From Acidovorax sp. NB1 (GTDB taxonomy: Bacteria; Pseudomonadota; Gammaproteobacteria; Burkholderiales; Burkholderiaceae_C), in assembly GCF_005405905.1 (NCBI RefSeq), contig NZ_BJHU01000035.1:1-64000 (forward strand): a stretch of 64,000 bases of DNA. Direction: 5' to 3'. Positions 53,317 through 62,800 of the stretch are shown piece by piece. The translations under genes were made by a program, and so were the position numbers. Below the pieces are notes generated by a model. It had not been told where the DNA came from. It worked only from the letters and a program-made list of their open reading frames with translations, and did no database searches. The stretch's first letter is position 1. Each line of letters begins with the position of its first letter.

Positions 53317-55961
53317 GGCGTCTCTGGCGCGGGCAGTGCCTGTTCGGCATCTGCCCAATAGTCTTTGCGGCACAGGCCGCGCACGGCGCAGAACTCGCAC
53401 ACCGAGCCCTCGCCAAGCGCAGGCAGCGGCGCACCAGCGGCGATGCGGGCCATATCGTGCTGGATGCCTTCAATCAGCACATCGCGCAGGTGCACCACCT
53501 CATCCTGTTCGTGCAGTTGCGTCTCGCCGCGCTCGCCCACGTTGACGTAGGCGGCGCGCAGCGTGTCGTGGTGCAGCAGGGCGGCGTAGAACGGCAACTG
53601 GGTGTCTTCCGCGCCGCTCTTGATGCGCTGGCGGGTGACGCTGTCGCTTTCGGTTTTGTAGTCGATCACCAGCACCGTGGGCTCGCCCGTGCTGGAGACG
53701 CCGTCGATGCGGTCGATGGTGCCGATCAGCTCCAGGTCGCCCAGGGGCTGGCGGGCCTTGACCTCGGCCTCGCGGAACATCGCGCCTTGCTGTTCGTGTC
53801 CCGCCAGCCAGTGCAGGTAGCCGTCGCGCAGCTGCGTCCAGCCTGCGGCAAAGGGCAGAAAGTCGCCTTCTTGCAGGCGCTGCTGGCGCGTGACGGCTTC
53901 GGCGGCGGCGTCCATGCGGGCGCTGCGCTCGCCCGCGTCGTCGGTGGGCTGATCGCGCAGGTCTTCATGAAAGCGCTGGAGCACCGCATGCAGCCAGTTG
54001 CCAAAGTCGCGCTTGTCTACTTCAGCGTCCAGCTCGTCGGCCTCGCGCAGGCCCAGTTGGCGCTGGGCGAAGAAGCGGTAGGGGCAGTGCCGCAGGTCCG
54101 AATACGCAGTGGACGAGAGCTGCTGCACGGGCAGGGTCTGGCCCACGGGCTGGGGACGCTGCGTGGGGGTGGCGAGCACTTCGCGTGCGGCGCGGTCGTC
54201 GGCGCCAGGTGAGGCTGCGCCATCCAACTGCAGTGCCAGCACCAGGGCACTGGCCAGCAGGGGCTCTCCGCCCTCGTCGCCCGTGCGCCACAGCACATCC
54301 ACCACGGGCGTGCGCAGTGCGTGGGTCCAGGCGGCGCGCTGCGCGGCCTCCAGTGACTGGCGTGTGGGCAAACCCCAGGCCTCGCGCTGGGACTGGGACC
54401 AATCGCCTGAAGGCTCGGGGGCGGCTTGCATGCGCTTTTCGTCGCAACCCGGCAGCACAGCCGCAGCAAAGGGTCGGGCCAGCAACTGCGGCAGGGGTAG
54501 CACGACCACAGGCGCATCGGCGGCCTGCGCGGCCACGTAACGCCCGGCTTCCAGCACGTCTTTCACCCAGCGGGTGAACTCGGCCAGTGCCATGCGGCGG
54601 CCTGCGCTATCGCCCCAGGTTTCCAGCTCGCTCTGCTGGCCGTCTTGCAGGCGCAGGGCAGCCAGCACGCGCATGCCTGCGGGGTCGGCCTGCAGGCCCT
54701 GCCATTGCCCCGCTTGCTCCAGGACGGCGCGCAGAGCGGGCAGCCACTGCGCCAGAGGACGCGCAGCGCGCAAGGTGTCGCGCCAGGTCTCCACCGTGGC
54801 CACGGTGCGGGCCAGGTGGGACTGCGCGCTCAGATCACGCGCCGTGGCGGCGCCCCAGTGCTGCACCACGCCTTTGCGCAGCCATTGCTCCAGGCGGTTG
54901 ACCTCTCCTGGCATCAGCGCGGGCGCGTGTTTGATCCAGTCCAGCACGTCGTTGGACGACGCATTCCAGGCCGCTGCCTGCAGCGCGGCCATGACCCGTG
55001 AGGCGGCGCGTGTGGTCGAAAGAATCCAGCCACTTTCATCACGCACCAGCACGCCACTGCTACCCAGGTGGGCGAGCACGCGGCGGATCAAGGCCCGGTC
55101 GGTGGCGGCCAGTGCCACGGGCACGCGACCATCGCGAACATGGGCCAGCACGCAGGCAGCAGCGCGTTGGGCTTCGTCTTCGGCATCGGTGGCGGCATGC
55201 AAAGCGCGCTGGGGTGGCGCGGGACTTTCATCAACCAACGAAGGCAGCGCAACGCAAATGCCTTGCTCACCCCAATGCGTCACCAGGGCCGGGGTCAGTG
55301 CATCGGATTGAAAGCCTTCGAGCACCACCAAAGCGTCCACCGATGCGCGCACTCCGGGCTCGAACAACACGTCGGTGGCGTGGCGCGAGGCCAGCACCCA
55401 TTCCAGCGCCAAGCGCGCCACCAGGGCTTCATAGTGCAGGCTACTGCCCTCATCGGCGGTGGCCAGCAGTTGCCGGGCCTCGTCGCCCCAGGCGGCGCGC
55501 TGCGCCGGGGGCACGGCTGCTACGGCGGGTGCCAGTTGGGCGGCGGCTTCTTGCAATGGCGTGGCCAGCATCTCGCGCTGGGCGCCCTGCCCCACACGCT
55601 CCAGCAAGGCCCGGGCCGTGAGGGTGTCGCGCGCCACGTCGCCCGCAAAGTCGTCGGCCGATGGCTCAAAACCCTGCAGCTGGCGCGCCCAGTTGCGGGT
55701 GGTTTCAAAGCGGGGTGCAAAACCCTGCGGAAACTGCAGCGCCCAGTGGCGCTGGGCCCAGGGCATGAGCTGGGCGTAGGGCACCAGCACCACGGTACGC
55801 GCCAAATGGGCGCCATGGGCCCTCGCATGCGCGGCCACCTGGGCCAGCGCGGCCCTCCACAGAGCGGTGCCCAAGCCGGTGCCCTGATCGCTTTTCGCTA
55901 TGACAGTCATAGCGTCGCAAGCCCCGGCCATACCGGTGAATGGGGGATTGGTTTCTGTCAC
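53313..55961 (-). CDS. PD-(D/E)XK nuclease, AddB-like partner
   Basis: Partner subunit of 882 residues, with an inactivated helicase-like N-terminal half ([21 protein letters not shown]) and a C-terminal nuclease. The nuclease motif is [30 protein letters not shown], with Asp and Lys catalytic residues. A four-cysteine Fe-S cluster is predicted from [11 protein letters not shown] plus [10 protein letters not shown] near the C-terminus, as in AddB. The start may be the ATG at 55961 or ATGs at 55931 or 55910; a palindrome lies between. It overlaps the AddA-like gene by 4 bp. It is divergent from trxA. Confidence 0.9.
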   Translation of the reverse strand: MTETNPPFTGMAGACDAMTVIAKSDQGTGLGTALWRAALAQVAAHARAHGAHLARTVVLVPYAQLMPWAQRHWALQFPQGFAPRFETTRNWARQLQGFEPSADDFAGDVARDTLTARALLERVGQGAQREMLATPLQEAAAQLAPAVAAVPPAQRAAWGDEARQLLATADEGSSLHYEALVARLALEWVLASRHATDVLFEPGVRASVDALVVLEGFQSDALTPALVTHWGEQGICVALPSLVDESPAPPQRALHAATDAEDEAQRAAACVLAHVRDGRVPVALAATDRALIRRVLAHLGSSGVLVRDESGWILSTTRAASRVMAALQAAAWNASSNDVLDWIKHAPALMPGEVNRLEQWLRKGVVQHWGAATARDLSAQSHLARTVATVETWRDTLRAARPLAQWLPALRAVLEQAGQWQGLQADPAGMRVLAALRLQDGQQSELETWGDSAGRRMALAEFTRWVKDVLEAGRYVAAQAADAPVVVLPLPQLLARPFAAAVLPGCDEKRMQAAPEPSGDWSQSQREAWGLPTRQSLEAAQRAAWTHALRTPVVDVLWRTGDEGGEPLLASALVLALQLDGAASPGADDRAAREVLATPTQRPQPVGQTLPVQQLSSTAYSDLRHCPYRFFAQRQLGLREADELDAEVDKRDFGNWLHAVLQRFHEDLRDQPTDDAGERSARMDAAAEAVTRQQRLQEGDFLPFAAGWTQLRDGYLHWLAGHEQQGAMFREAEVKARQPLGDLELIGTIDRIDGVSSTGEPTVLVIDYKTESDSVTRQRIKSGAEDTQLPFYAALLHHDTLRAAYVNVGERGETQLHEQDEVVHLRDVLIEGIQHDMARIAAGAPLPALGEGSVCEFCAVRGLCRKDYWADAEQALPAPETP
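55896..55914. promoter_or_regulatory. Perfect palindrome at the 5' end of the addB-like gene
   Basis: CGCTATGAC-A-GTCATAGCG, nine paired bases. It lies over the third candidate ATG of the addB-like gene and about 107 bases before trxA. If translation starts at 55910 or upstream it is coding; it could also be an operator. Confidence 0.35.
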
Positions 55962-56020
55962 AATGCCCTGACTTTAAACGTACACCGGTCGCAACCCGCC
56001 CAAAATCAAGGAATTCCGCC

Positions 56021-56353
56021 ATGGCCAGCGAACTCATCAAACATGTCTCTGACGCCAGCTTCGAAGCCGACGTGCTCCAACCCGGCTCCGCCGTGCTGGT
56101 GGACTACTGGGCCGAGTGGTGCGGCCCCTGCAAGATGATTGCCCCCATCTTGGACGAAGTTGCAGGCACCTACCAGGGCAAACTGCAAATCGCGAAGATG
56201 AATGTGGACGAAAACCGCGAGATCCCCGCCAAGTTCGGCATCCGCGGTATCCCCACCCTGATGCTGTTCAAGGACGGCCAGCTGGCCGCTACCAAGGTGG
56301 GCGCGATGAGCAAGGCGCAACTGACCGCCTTCATCGACCAGCAACTGGCCTGA
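56021..56353 (+). CDS. trxA: Thioredoxin 1
   Basis: Cytosolic disulphide reductase of 110 residues. The active site WCGPC (Cys34, Cys37) is in [22 protein letters not shown], with the cis-proline in [13 protein letters not shown] and the C-terminal helix [14 protein letters not shown]. The ATG at 56021 matches the family N-terminus. It is followed by its own terminator, and then rho, as in E. coli and most betaproteobacteria. Confidence 0.98.
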   Translation: MASELIKHVSDASFEADVLQPGSAVLVDYWAEWCGPCKMIAPILDEVAGTYQGKLQIAKMNVDENREIPAKFGIRGIPTLMLFKDGQLAATKVGAMSKAQLTAFIDQQLA

Positions 56354-56367
56354 TTGGTCCCCCGAAA

Positions 56368-56402
56368 GCCCCGCCGGTGTTCTGCCTGCGGGGCGTTTTT
56401 TT
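56368..56402 (+). terminator. Rho-independent terminator after trxA
   Basis: GCCCCGC (56368-56374) pairs with GCGGGGC (56388-56394), loop of 13 nt, followed by GT7. The 229 bases from here to rho form the rho leader; a CATAAT at 56492-56497 could be its -10 element, though a -35 is not convincing. Confidence 0.9.
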
Positions 56403-56631
56403 AGGATGCTGCGGCGCGTGCCGTGCGCCAGGGGGCAGATGCAGTGATCCCCTCCTTTGCGCGCCCCTGAAGCACCTGCTTTTTTTCCTGTCATAATTCC
56501 TCTCGATCACCGGTCTGCACGCATTGGCAGCCGGACCAAGATCCCCGGCGAGCCGGGCCTGCAAACAGCAGCCCATCCGGCATCAGCCCCCTCCCCCAAG
56601 ATTCTTACCAGCTCCGCCAAGGAGTCATTCC

Positions 56632-57894
56632 ATGCACTTAAACGAACTCAAGGCACTGCACGTGTCTGAAGTCCTGAAGCAGGCCGAAGAACTCGAAATC
56701 GAAAATACGGGCCGGATGCGCAAACAGGAATTGATGTTTGCCATCATCAAGAAGCGCGCCAAGGCGGGCGAACAGGTGTTTGCGGATGGCGTGCTGGAAA
56801 TCCTGCCTGACGGCTTCGGCTTTCTGCGCAGCCCCGACACGAGCTTCACCGCCAGCACCGACGACATCTACATCAGCCCCAGCCAGGTGCGCCGCTTCAA
56901 CCTGCACACCGGCGACATGATCGAAGGCGAAGTGCGCACGCCCAAGGACGGCGAACGCTACTTTGCCCTCACCAAACTGGACTCGGTCAACGGCGGTCCA
57001 CCGGAGCAGAACAAGCACAAGGTGATGTTCGAAAACCTGACGCCACTGTTCCCCAAGGAACAGATGCGCCTGGAACGCGACCTCAAAGGTGACGAGAACA
57101 TCACCGGCCGCATCATCGACATCATCGCCCCCATTGGCCGCGGCCAGCGCGCGCTGATCGTCGCACCGCCCAAGAGCGGCAAGACGGTGATGATGCAGCA
57201 CATCGCCCACGCCATCACGGCCAACAACCCTGATGTGCACCTGATGGTGCTGCTGGTGGACGAGCGCCCTGAAGAAGTGACCGAAATGCAGCGCACGGTG
57301 AAGGGCGACATCATCGCCTCCACCTTCGACGAGCCTGCCGCCCGCCACGTGCATGTGGCCGAAATGGTGATCGAACGCGCCAAGCGCCTGGTCGAACTGA
57401 AAAAGGACGTGGTGATCCTGCTGGACTCCATCACCCGCCTGGCCCGCGCCTACAACAACGTCGTGCCCTCCAGCGGCAAGGTGCTGTCCGGCGGCGTGGA
57501 TGCCGCTGCACTGCAGCGCCCCAAGCGCTTCTTTGGCGCTGCGCGCAAAGTTGAGGAAGGTGGCTCGCTCACCATCATCGCCACGGCGCTGGTCGATACC
57601 GGCAGCCGCATGGACGAAGTGATCTTTGAAGAATTCAAGGGCACAGGCAACTGTGAAATCCACCTGAACCGCCGCCTGTACGAAAAGCGCGTGTTCCCCG
57701 CCATCGAGCTCAACAAGAGCGGCACGCGCCGCGAAGAGCTGCTCCTGGCGCCCGAGATCCTGCAGAAGACCCGCATCCTGCGCCAGTTCATGTACAACAT
57801 GGACGAGATCGAGTCCATGGAGCTGATGATCAAGAACATGAAGGCCACCAAGACCAATGTGGACTTCTTTGACATGATGAGGCGCGGGGGCTGA
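56632..57894 (+). CDS. rho: Transcription termination factor Rho
   Basis: Hexameric RNA helicase of 420 residues, standard length. The N-terminal RNA-binding domain has [38 protein letters not shown] and the cold-shock-like [40 protein letters not shown]. The Walker A loop is APPKSGKT (Lys184). Other motifs are [13 protein letters not shown], the Q-loop [10 protein letters not shown] and the R-loop [15 protein letters not shown] strong AAGGAG precedes the ATG. The bicyclomycin-site residues look conserved. rpmE2 follows 92 bases later. Confidence 0.98.
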   Translation: MHLNELKALHVSEVLKQAEELEIENTGRMRKQELMFAIIKKRAKAGEQVFADGVLEILPDGFGFLRSPDTSFTASTDDIYISPSQVRRFNLHTGDMIEGEVRTPKDGERYFALTKLDSVNGGPPEQNKHKVMFENLTPLFPKEQMRLERDLKGDENITGRIIDIIAPIGRGQRALIVAPPKSGKTVMMQHIAHAITANNPDVHLMVLLVDERPEEVTEMQRTVKGDIIASTFDEPAARHVHVAEMVIERAKRLVELKKDVVILLDSITRLARAYNNVVPSSGKVLSGGVDAAALQRPKRFFGAARKVEEGGSLTIIATALVDTGSRMDEVIFEEFKGTGNCEIHLNRRLYEKRVFPAIELNKSGTRREELLLAPEILQKTRILRQFMYNMDEIESMELMIKNMKATKTNVDFFDMMRRGG

Positions 57895-57986
57895 TTCTCA
57901 GCCTGTGCCATAATAGAGAGCTTTTTCTTGCGGAAAGTACATCGGACTGGCCGGTGCGGCTCCCGCAGTTGACTCAAAGGAAGATC

Positions 57987-58241
57987 ATGAAAGAAGGCAT
58001 TCACCCCAACTACCGCGAAGTTCTGTTCTCGGACCTGTCCAACGGCTTCAAGTTCGTGACCCGTTCGTGCGTGAACACCAAGGAAACCGAAACCTTCGAA
58101 GGCAAGGAATACCCGCTGTTCAAGCTGGACACCTCCTCTGAATCGCACCCCTTCTACACCGGCACGCAAAAGTCCGTGGACAACATGGGTGGCCGCGTGG
58201 AGCGCTTCCGCAACCGTTTCGGCAAGACCGCAGCGAAGTAA
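57987..58241 (+). CDS. rpmE2: 50S ribosomal protein L31 type B
   Basis: Ribosomal protein of 84 residues. [27 protein letters not shown] and [38 protein letters not shown] mark the type B paralogue, which lacks the zinc-binding cysteines of type A L31 (the single Cys in RSCVNTKE is not a zinc pair). Type B L31 is often Zur-regulated, but I see no clear Zur box here, and its position behind rho is the usual one in Burkholderiales. CAAAGGAAG precedes the ATG, and a terminator follows. Confidence 0.96.
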   Translation: MKEGIHPNYREVLFSDLSNGFKFVTRSCVNTKETETFEGKEYPLFKLDTSSESHPFYTGTQKSVDNMGGRVERFRNRFGKTAAK

Positions 58242-58260
58242 TTCGCCCCTGCGTTCTCGC

Positions 58261-58295
58261 AAAAAAGGCAGCCCGGGCAACCGTGCTGCCTTTTT
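58261..58295 (+). terminator. Rho-independent terminator after rpmE2
   Basis: GGCAGC (58267-58272) pairs with GCTGCC (58285-58290), flanked by A6 and T5, 20 bases past the rpmE2 stop. Confidence 0.88.
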
Positions 58296-58348
58296 CTTTG
58301 TTTTTGCCTTTATTCTCGGTGGCTCTTCGCCCTGCTGCCCACTGACGC

Positions 58349-60049
58349 GTGACCCCACCCACCCCCGCCATCGTTACCCAGAATGCCGTGAGCCCGCTTC
58401 CGCGCTGGGCACTGCTGTTGTTGTGCATTGCCTATGTGGTGCCGGGCTTTGTCGGGCGTGACCCCTGGAAGAATGCCGATGTCACGGCCTTTGGCTACAT
58501 GCTGGAGCTGGCCCAGGGCCGCACTCCGTGGCTGAGACCCTTGCTGGGTGGCATGCCGCCCGAGACAGAAGGCTTGCTGCCCTACTGGCTGGGTGCCTGG
58601 GCCATGCAGATTGCGCCCTCCTGGTTGTCAGCCGAAATGGCTGTGCGCATTCCGTTTGCAGGGCTGCTGGCCCTCACGCTCGTTGCCACCTGGTACGGCG
58701 TGTACTACCTGGCCCGCAGCCCCGGCGCACAGCCGGTGGCGTTTGCGTTTGGTGGCGAAGCACCTCCACTCGACTATGCCCGCGCTATCGCCGATGGTGC
58801 CTTGCTGGCCTTGATTGCGTGCCTGGGACTGGCCCAGTTGTCGCACGAGACCACCAGTTATCTGGTGCAGCTCAGCTGCACGGCGCTGCTCTTCTTTGCC
58901 GTGGCCGCAATGCCCCACCGCACTGTTGCGCCAGCCGTGGCCTTGGTGGCGGGCCTGCTCGGGCTGACGCTGGCAGGGGCCCCCGCCCTGGCTGCGATGC
59001 TGGGCGTGGGCAGCATGGTGCTGGTGGTGCTGGCCCCCGGCAGCAGCGCCGACCGCCGCTGGCATTGGGCACTGGGTCTGCTGGCAGTCACGCTGCTGGC
59101 CGCATGGGCTGCCTGGACGCTGGATCTGTGGCGCTGGCGCATTGTGGGCGGCAACACAGGTGGCAAGGAATGGCAGAGCCTGGTGCGGCTGCTCATCTGG
59201 TTTGGCTGGCCCGCCTGGCCTTTGGCACTGTGGACTTTGTGGCGCTGGCGTAAGCAGATCGTGAGCCGCCGGGGCCACCGGCACCTGCTGCTGCCGCTGT
59301 GGTTCTCGGTGGTGTCCGTTGCCGCCACCCTCACCACCCAGCCCGCCGACCGAGCTTTGCTGCTGGGTCTGCCCGCCATGGCCGCGCTGGCCGCATTTGC
59401 ATTGCCGACCCTGCGCCGCAGCGTGGGGGCACTGATCGACTGGTTCACGCTGCTGTTCTTCACGGTGTCCGCGCTGGCGATCTGGGTGATCTGGATTGCC
59501 ATGCAGACCGGCGTTCCCGCCAAGCCCGCCGCCAACGTGGCCAAGCTGGCGCCGGGGTTCGTGCCGCAGTTTTCGGCGCTGGCGCTGGTGGTGGCCCTGG
59601 CCGCCACAGTGGGCTGGTGTGGCCTGGTCTGGTGGCGCGCCTCCCGCAACCGCGCCCCCATCTGGAAGAGCCTGGTACTGCCCGCTGGCGGCGCAGCCCT
59701 GGGCTGGGTGCTGCTGATGACGCTGTGGCTGCCGCTGCTGGACTATGCACGCAGCTACACCCCGCAGGTGCGCAGCGTGTTGGCAGCCATGGGACCCGAG
59801 CCCGGGTGCATCCAGACGGTGGGGCTGAGCCGCGCCCAGGTGGCCGCGCTGCAATACCACGGCCAGCTCTCGCTGCAGCGGGCCGGTTTGCAGGACGAGT
59901 GCCAGTGGCTGCTGGCAGACATTGCCTCGTGGCCCGCGTCCGAACGCATGGTCAACGCCGCCCTGTGGGAGCCCAAGGCCACCCTGCCCCGCCCCACCGA
60001 CAAGAACGATCACCTTCTGCTGATGCGCCGCAAGGGTCCGGCGCGCTGA
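58349..60049 (+). CDS. Polytopic glycosyltransferase-like membrane protein (ArnT/GT-C-like)
   Basis: Inner-membrane protein of 566 residues with a dozen or so hydrophobic segments. The N-terminal loop GRDPWKNADVTAFGYMLELAQG and PPETEGLLPYWLGAW is like the lipid-sugar-dependent GT-C enzymes of the ArnT/PMT group, with acidic residues in the first periplasmic loop. The C-terminal soluble part (RSVLAAMGPEPGCIQTVGLSRAQVAALQYHGQL) also fits that family. The acceptor is unknown. A GTG start at 58349 gives the longest reading; another GTG at 58388 (MSPLPRWALLLL) is equally possible. The stop overlaps the MATE start (TGATG), so the two genes are coupled. Confidence 0.78.
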   Translation: MTPPTPAIVTQNAVSPLPRWALLLLCIAYVVPGFVGRDPWKNADVTAFGYMLELAQGRTPWLRPLLGGMPPETEGLLPYWLGAWAMQIAPSWLSAEMAVRIPFAGLLALTLVATWYGVYYLARSPGAQPVAFAFGGEAPPLDYARAIADGALLALIACLGLAQLSHETTSYLVQLSCTALLFFAVAAMPHRTVAPAVALVAGLLGLTLAGAPALAAMLGVGSMVLVVLAPGSSADRRWHWALGLLAVTLLAAWAAWTLDLWRWRIVGGNTGGKEWQSLVRLLIWFGWPAWPLALWTLWRWRKQIVSRRGHRHLLLPLWFSVVSVAATLTTQPADRALLLGLPAMAALAAFALPTLRRSVGALIDWFTLLFFTVSALAIWVIWIAMQTGVPAKPAANVAKLAPGFVPQFSALALVVALAATVGWCGLVWWRASRNRAPIWKSLVLPAGGAALGWVLLMTLWLPLLDYARSYTPQVRSVLAAMGPEPGCIQTVGLSRAQVAALQYHGQLSLQRAGLQDECQWLLADIASWPASERMVNAALWEPKATLPRPTDKNDHLLLMRRKGPAR

Positions 60050-61416
60050 TGTCCGAGCGATCCACCATCACCCGGCACGCGCTCACGGTGCTGGCGGGTC
60101 AACTGGCTGTCATGGCGTTTGGCGTGACGGACACCATCGTGGCTGGCCGATACAGCGAATCGTCGCTCGCCGCGCTGTCCGTGGGCTCAGCCATTTTCAT
60201 CAGCGTCTATGTGGCACTGATTGGTGTGTTGCAGGCGCTGCTGCCCGTGTGGGCGGAGCAGCGCGGTGCGCGCGAAACCGAGGGGGTGGGCCGCTCGCTG
60301 CGCCAGGCCCTGTACCTGTGCGGTGCGGCCTCGCTGGCGGGCATGGCCATCCTGCTCTCCCCCGGGCCCATCCTGCGCTGGACCGATGTGCCCGCCGCCC
60401 TGCAGCACGACGTGGAAAACTACCTGGCCGTGCTGGCACTGGCGCTGCCCCCGGCCCTGCTGTTCCGCATCTACAGCACGCTGAACCAGGCCCTGGGCCG
60501 GCCCCAGCTGGTCACCTGGCTGCAGGTGGGCTCGCTGTTCATCAAGCTGCCGCTGTCGGTGTGGTTCACGTTTGGTGGTGTGGGCCTGCCCGCGCAGGGC
60601 GTGGTGGGCTGCGCCTGGGCCACGCTGGTCGTCAACTGCAGCATGCTGGCTGTGGCCATCTGGCTGCTGCGCACCCAGGACCTCTACGAACCCCTGGGCC
60701 TGTGGCGGTGCATGGAGCCACCCCACTGGCCCACCATCGCGGGCTTTGCGCGGTTGGGTATTCCGGCGGGTCTGGCCGTGATGGTCGAGGTGACCTCGTT
60801 CACGCTGATGGCACTGTTCATCGCGCGCCAGGGCACCACGGCATCTGCAGCCCATCAGATTGCTGCCAATCTGGCGGCCGTGCTCTACATGGTGCCGCTG
60901 TCGCTGGCCATTGCCACCAGTGCACGGGTCAGCTACTGGCTGGGTGCAGGCAACCCCGCGCAGGCCCGCAAGGTTGTTTTTATAGGTTTTATGCTCTCCG
61001 CGCCTGCTGGTATTGTCTTTGCAGCTATTTTATTGATAGCAAAAGATCATATTGGCAGCGTGTACTCTGCCAACGCCAGCGTGGTGGCCATGACCGGGAG
61101 CGTGCTGGTGTGGGTGGCCGCCTACCACGCAGCCGATGCACTGCAGACGTTGTGCGTGTTTGTGCTGCGCTGCTACCGCATCACCCTGGCTCCCCTGGCC
61201 GTGTACTGCACCTTGCTCTGGGGTGCTGGCCTGGGTGGGGGCTACTGGCTGGCCTACGCGGGCAGCGGGCCCTGGGCCCAGAGCCCGTCACCCACCCCGT
61301 TCTGGGCCGCCAGTGCCATCGCCCTGGCGGCCACAGCCGCGCTGTTTGTGGCCATGCTCTGGCGGGCCATCAGCCCTGCAGGGCAAAACCGCGCAGCCGG
61401 TTCGCCGGGAAGGTGA
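60049..61416 (+). CDS. MATE-family efflux transporter
   Basis: Cation-coupled exporter of 455 residues with about 12 helices. The first repeat has LAGQLAVMAFGVTDTIVAGRYSESSLAALSVGSAI and LLPVWAEQRGARETEGVGRSLRQAL. The second has IPAGLAVMVEVTSFTLMALFIARQGTTASAAHQIAANLAAVLYMVPLSLAIATSARVSYWLGAGNPAQARKV. A dispersed repeat at 60972-61045 encodes residues about 309-333, including a hydrophobic segment (GFMLSAPAGIVFAAILLIAK) at the position of a transmembrane helix. Its last 47 bases overlap the end of phoR on the other strand. It is coupled to the upstream glycosyltransferase-like gene. Confidence 0.92.
   Translation: MSERSTITRHALTVLAGQLAVMAFGVTDTIVAGRYSESSLAALSVGSAIFISVYVALIGVLQALLPVWAEQRGARETEGVGRSLRQALYLCGAASLAGMAILLSPGPILRWTDVPAALQHDVENYLAVLALALPPALLFRIYSTLNQALGRPQLVTWLQVGSLFIKLPLSVWFTFGGVGLPAQGVVGCAWATLVVNCSMLAVAIWLLRTQDLYEPLGLWRCMEPPHWPTIAGFARLGIPAGLAVMVEVTSFTLMALFIARQGTTASAAHQIAANLAAVLYMVPLSLAIATSARVSYWLGAGNPAQARKVVFIGFMLSAPAGIVFAAILLIAKDHIGSVYSANASVVAMTGSVLVWVAAYHAADALQTLCVFVLRCYRITLAPLAVYCTLLWGAGLGGGYWLAYAGSGPWAQSPSPTPFWAASAIALAATAALFVAMLWRAISPAGQNRAAGSPGR
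60972..61045 (-). repeat. Dispersed palindromic repeat, copy 9, inside the MATE gene
   Basis: On the minus strand: TTTTGCTATCAATAAAATAG, then CTGCAAAGACAATACCAGCA, then GGCGCGGAGAGCATAAAACC. It has the same GCTATCAAT..ATAGCTGC left end as the others with a more diverged right half. It is AT-rich within a GC-rich gene. Confidence 0.65.
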
Positions 61417-62713
61417 CCGAAAACACCGAGCCCTTGCCCAGGGTGCTGGAGATGTCCAGCGTGGCGCCGTGGCGCTGCAGCACATGCTTGACGATGGCCA
61501 GGCCCAGGCCCGTGCCGCCTGTCTCGCGCGACCGGCTGCGGTCCACGCGGTAGAACCGCTCCGTCAGGCGCGGAATGTGTTCGGGGGCAATGCCGGGGCC
61601 GGTGTCCTGTACTGAAAAAACAGCACCGCCATCTTCCTTGCGCTCCCACACGACCGCAATGGAGCCACCTGCAGGCGTGTAGCGCACGGCATTGTTGACC
61701 AGGTTGGACAAGGCGCTTTGCAGCTCGGCAGGCACCCCTGCGATGTCCCCCTCGCTGCGCAAAACCTCGGCCGACGGGAAGCGGATCTCGTGCGTGCGCG
61801 GCTGGTTCTGCGTGAGCAGTGCCGACAAGGCGCGGCCCTCCTCCTCGCAGCGCTGCATCAGCGACTGCACGGGAGTCCATTCGGCCATGCCGGGCAGCGG
61901 GCTGCCCTCCAGGCGCGACAGCGTGAGCAAGTCCTGCACCACGCTTTGCATGCGCTGGGCCTGCTGCGCCATCATGCCCAGGTAGCGGGCGCGTTCGTCG
62001 GCACTCAGCGGCAGGGTCTGCAGGGTTTCGACAAACCCCGTCAGCACGGTGAGCGGTGTGCGGATCTCGTGCGACACATTGGCCACAAAGTCGCGGCGCA
62101 TGGCATCGGCCTGTTCCAGCGCCGTGACATCGCGCGAAAGCAGCAAGGTGCGCCCATCGCCATAGGGGTGCAGGTGCACCGAGATGCGCACCGGCCGTGA
62201 CGGCGTGCTCAAGCGCCCTTCCAGCACCACGTCGCTGGAGAAATCCTTGGCGGCAAAGTAGGCCGTGAACTCGGGGTTGCGCAGCAGGTTGCCAATGGAC
62301 TGCATCACATCGCGCTGGGCATCAAAACCAAACTGGCTCGCCGCCATCTGGTTACACCACTCTATGCGGCCCTGCGCATCGAGCAGCACCACGCCATTGG
62401 GAGATGCCTGCAGCGCCGCCAGAATCTCTTGCAGCCGGTCCTGGCTGTCACGGACCAGCGCCTCCTGCTTGCGCAGCAGGCGCCGGGCACGGTCTGCCGC
62501 CTCGCCCCAGATGCCACGCATCGCGGGCACATCGGCCAGATCGCCGGTGCGCAACCAGCGCAGCACGCGCACGCCGCGCAGCAGGTCCCAGACAAACCAG
62601 GCCCAGCCCGCCAGCGCTGCCCCCAAGGCAGCACCCCAGGGGCCTGCCTCCCACCAGCCCAGTCCTCCGCCTGCAATTTGCCAGACCAGGAAATACGTTA
62701 TTCGCCACAGCAT
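61370..62713 (-). CDS. phoR: Phosphate regulon sensor histidine kinase PhoR
   Basis: Inner-membrane kinase of 447 residues that phosphorylates PhoB under phosphate limitation. Two N-terminal helices (YFLVWQIAGGGLGWWEAGPWGAALGAALAGWAWFVW) are followed by a charged linker and a PAS domain (LQASPNGVVLLDAQGRIEWCNQMAASQFGF). The H box is FVANVSHEIRTPLTVL with His215. The ATP-binding boxes are LSNLVNNAVRYT, DTGPGIA and GTGLGLAIVKHVLQRHG. It lacks a large periplasmic domain, as expected for PhoR, which senses through the Pst/PhoU complex. It lies 87 bases downstream of phoB. The 3' end overlaps the MATE gene tail to tail. Confidence 0.95.
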   Translation of the reverse strand: MLWRITYFLVWQIAGGGLGWWEAGPWGAALGAALAGWAWFVWDLLRGVRVLRWLRTGDLADVPAMRGIWGEAADRARRLLRKQEALVRDSQDRLQEILAALQASPNGVVLLDAQGRIEWCNQMAASQFGFDAQRDVMQSIGNLLRNPEFTAYFAAKDFSSDVVLEGRLSTPSRPVRISVHLHPYGDGRTLLLSRDVTALEQADAMRRDFVANVSHEIRTPLTVLTGFVETLQTLPLSADERARYLGMMAQQAQRMQSVVQDLLTLSRLEGSPLPGMAEWTPVQSLMQRCEEEGRALSALLTQNQPRTHEIRFPSAEVLRSEGDIAGVPAELQSALSNLVNNAVRYTPAGGSIAVVWERKEDGGAVFSVQDTGPGIAPEHIPRLTERFYRVDRSRSRETGGTGLGLAIVKHVLQRHGATLDISSTLGKGSVFSVTFPANRLRGFALQG

Positions 62714-62800
62714 GCGCTCAGCAAAGCCTTCTCAAAAAGCCAGGGGCGCAACGCGTGCGCCCCATTCAATACCCAAACACCGGGCTGGTAAGCCCTGCCC

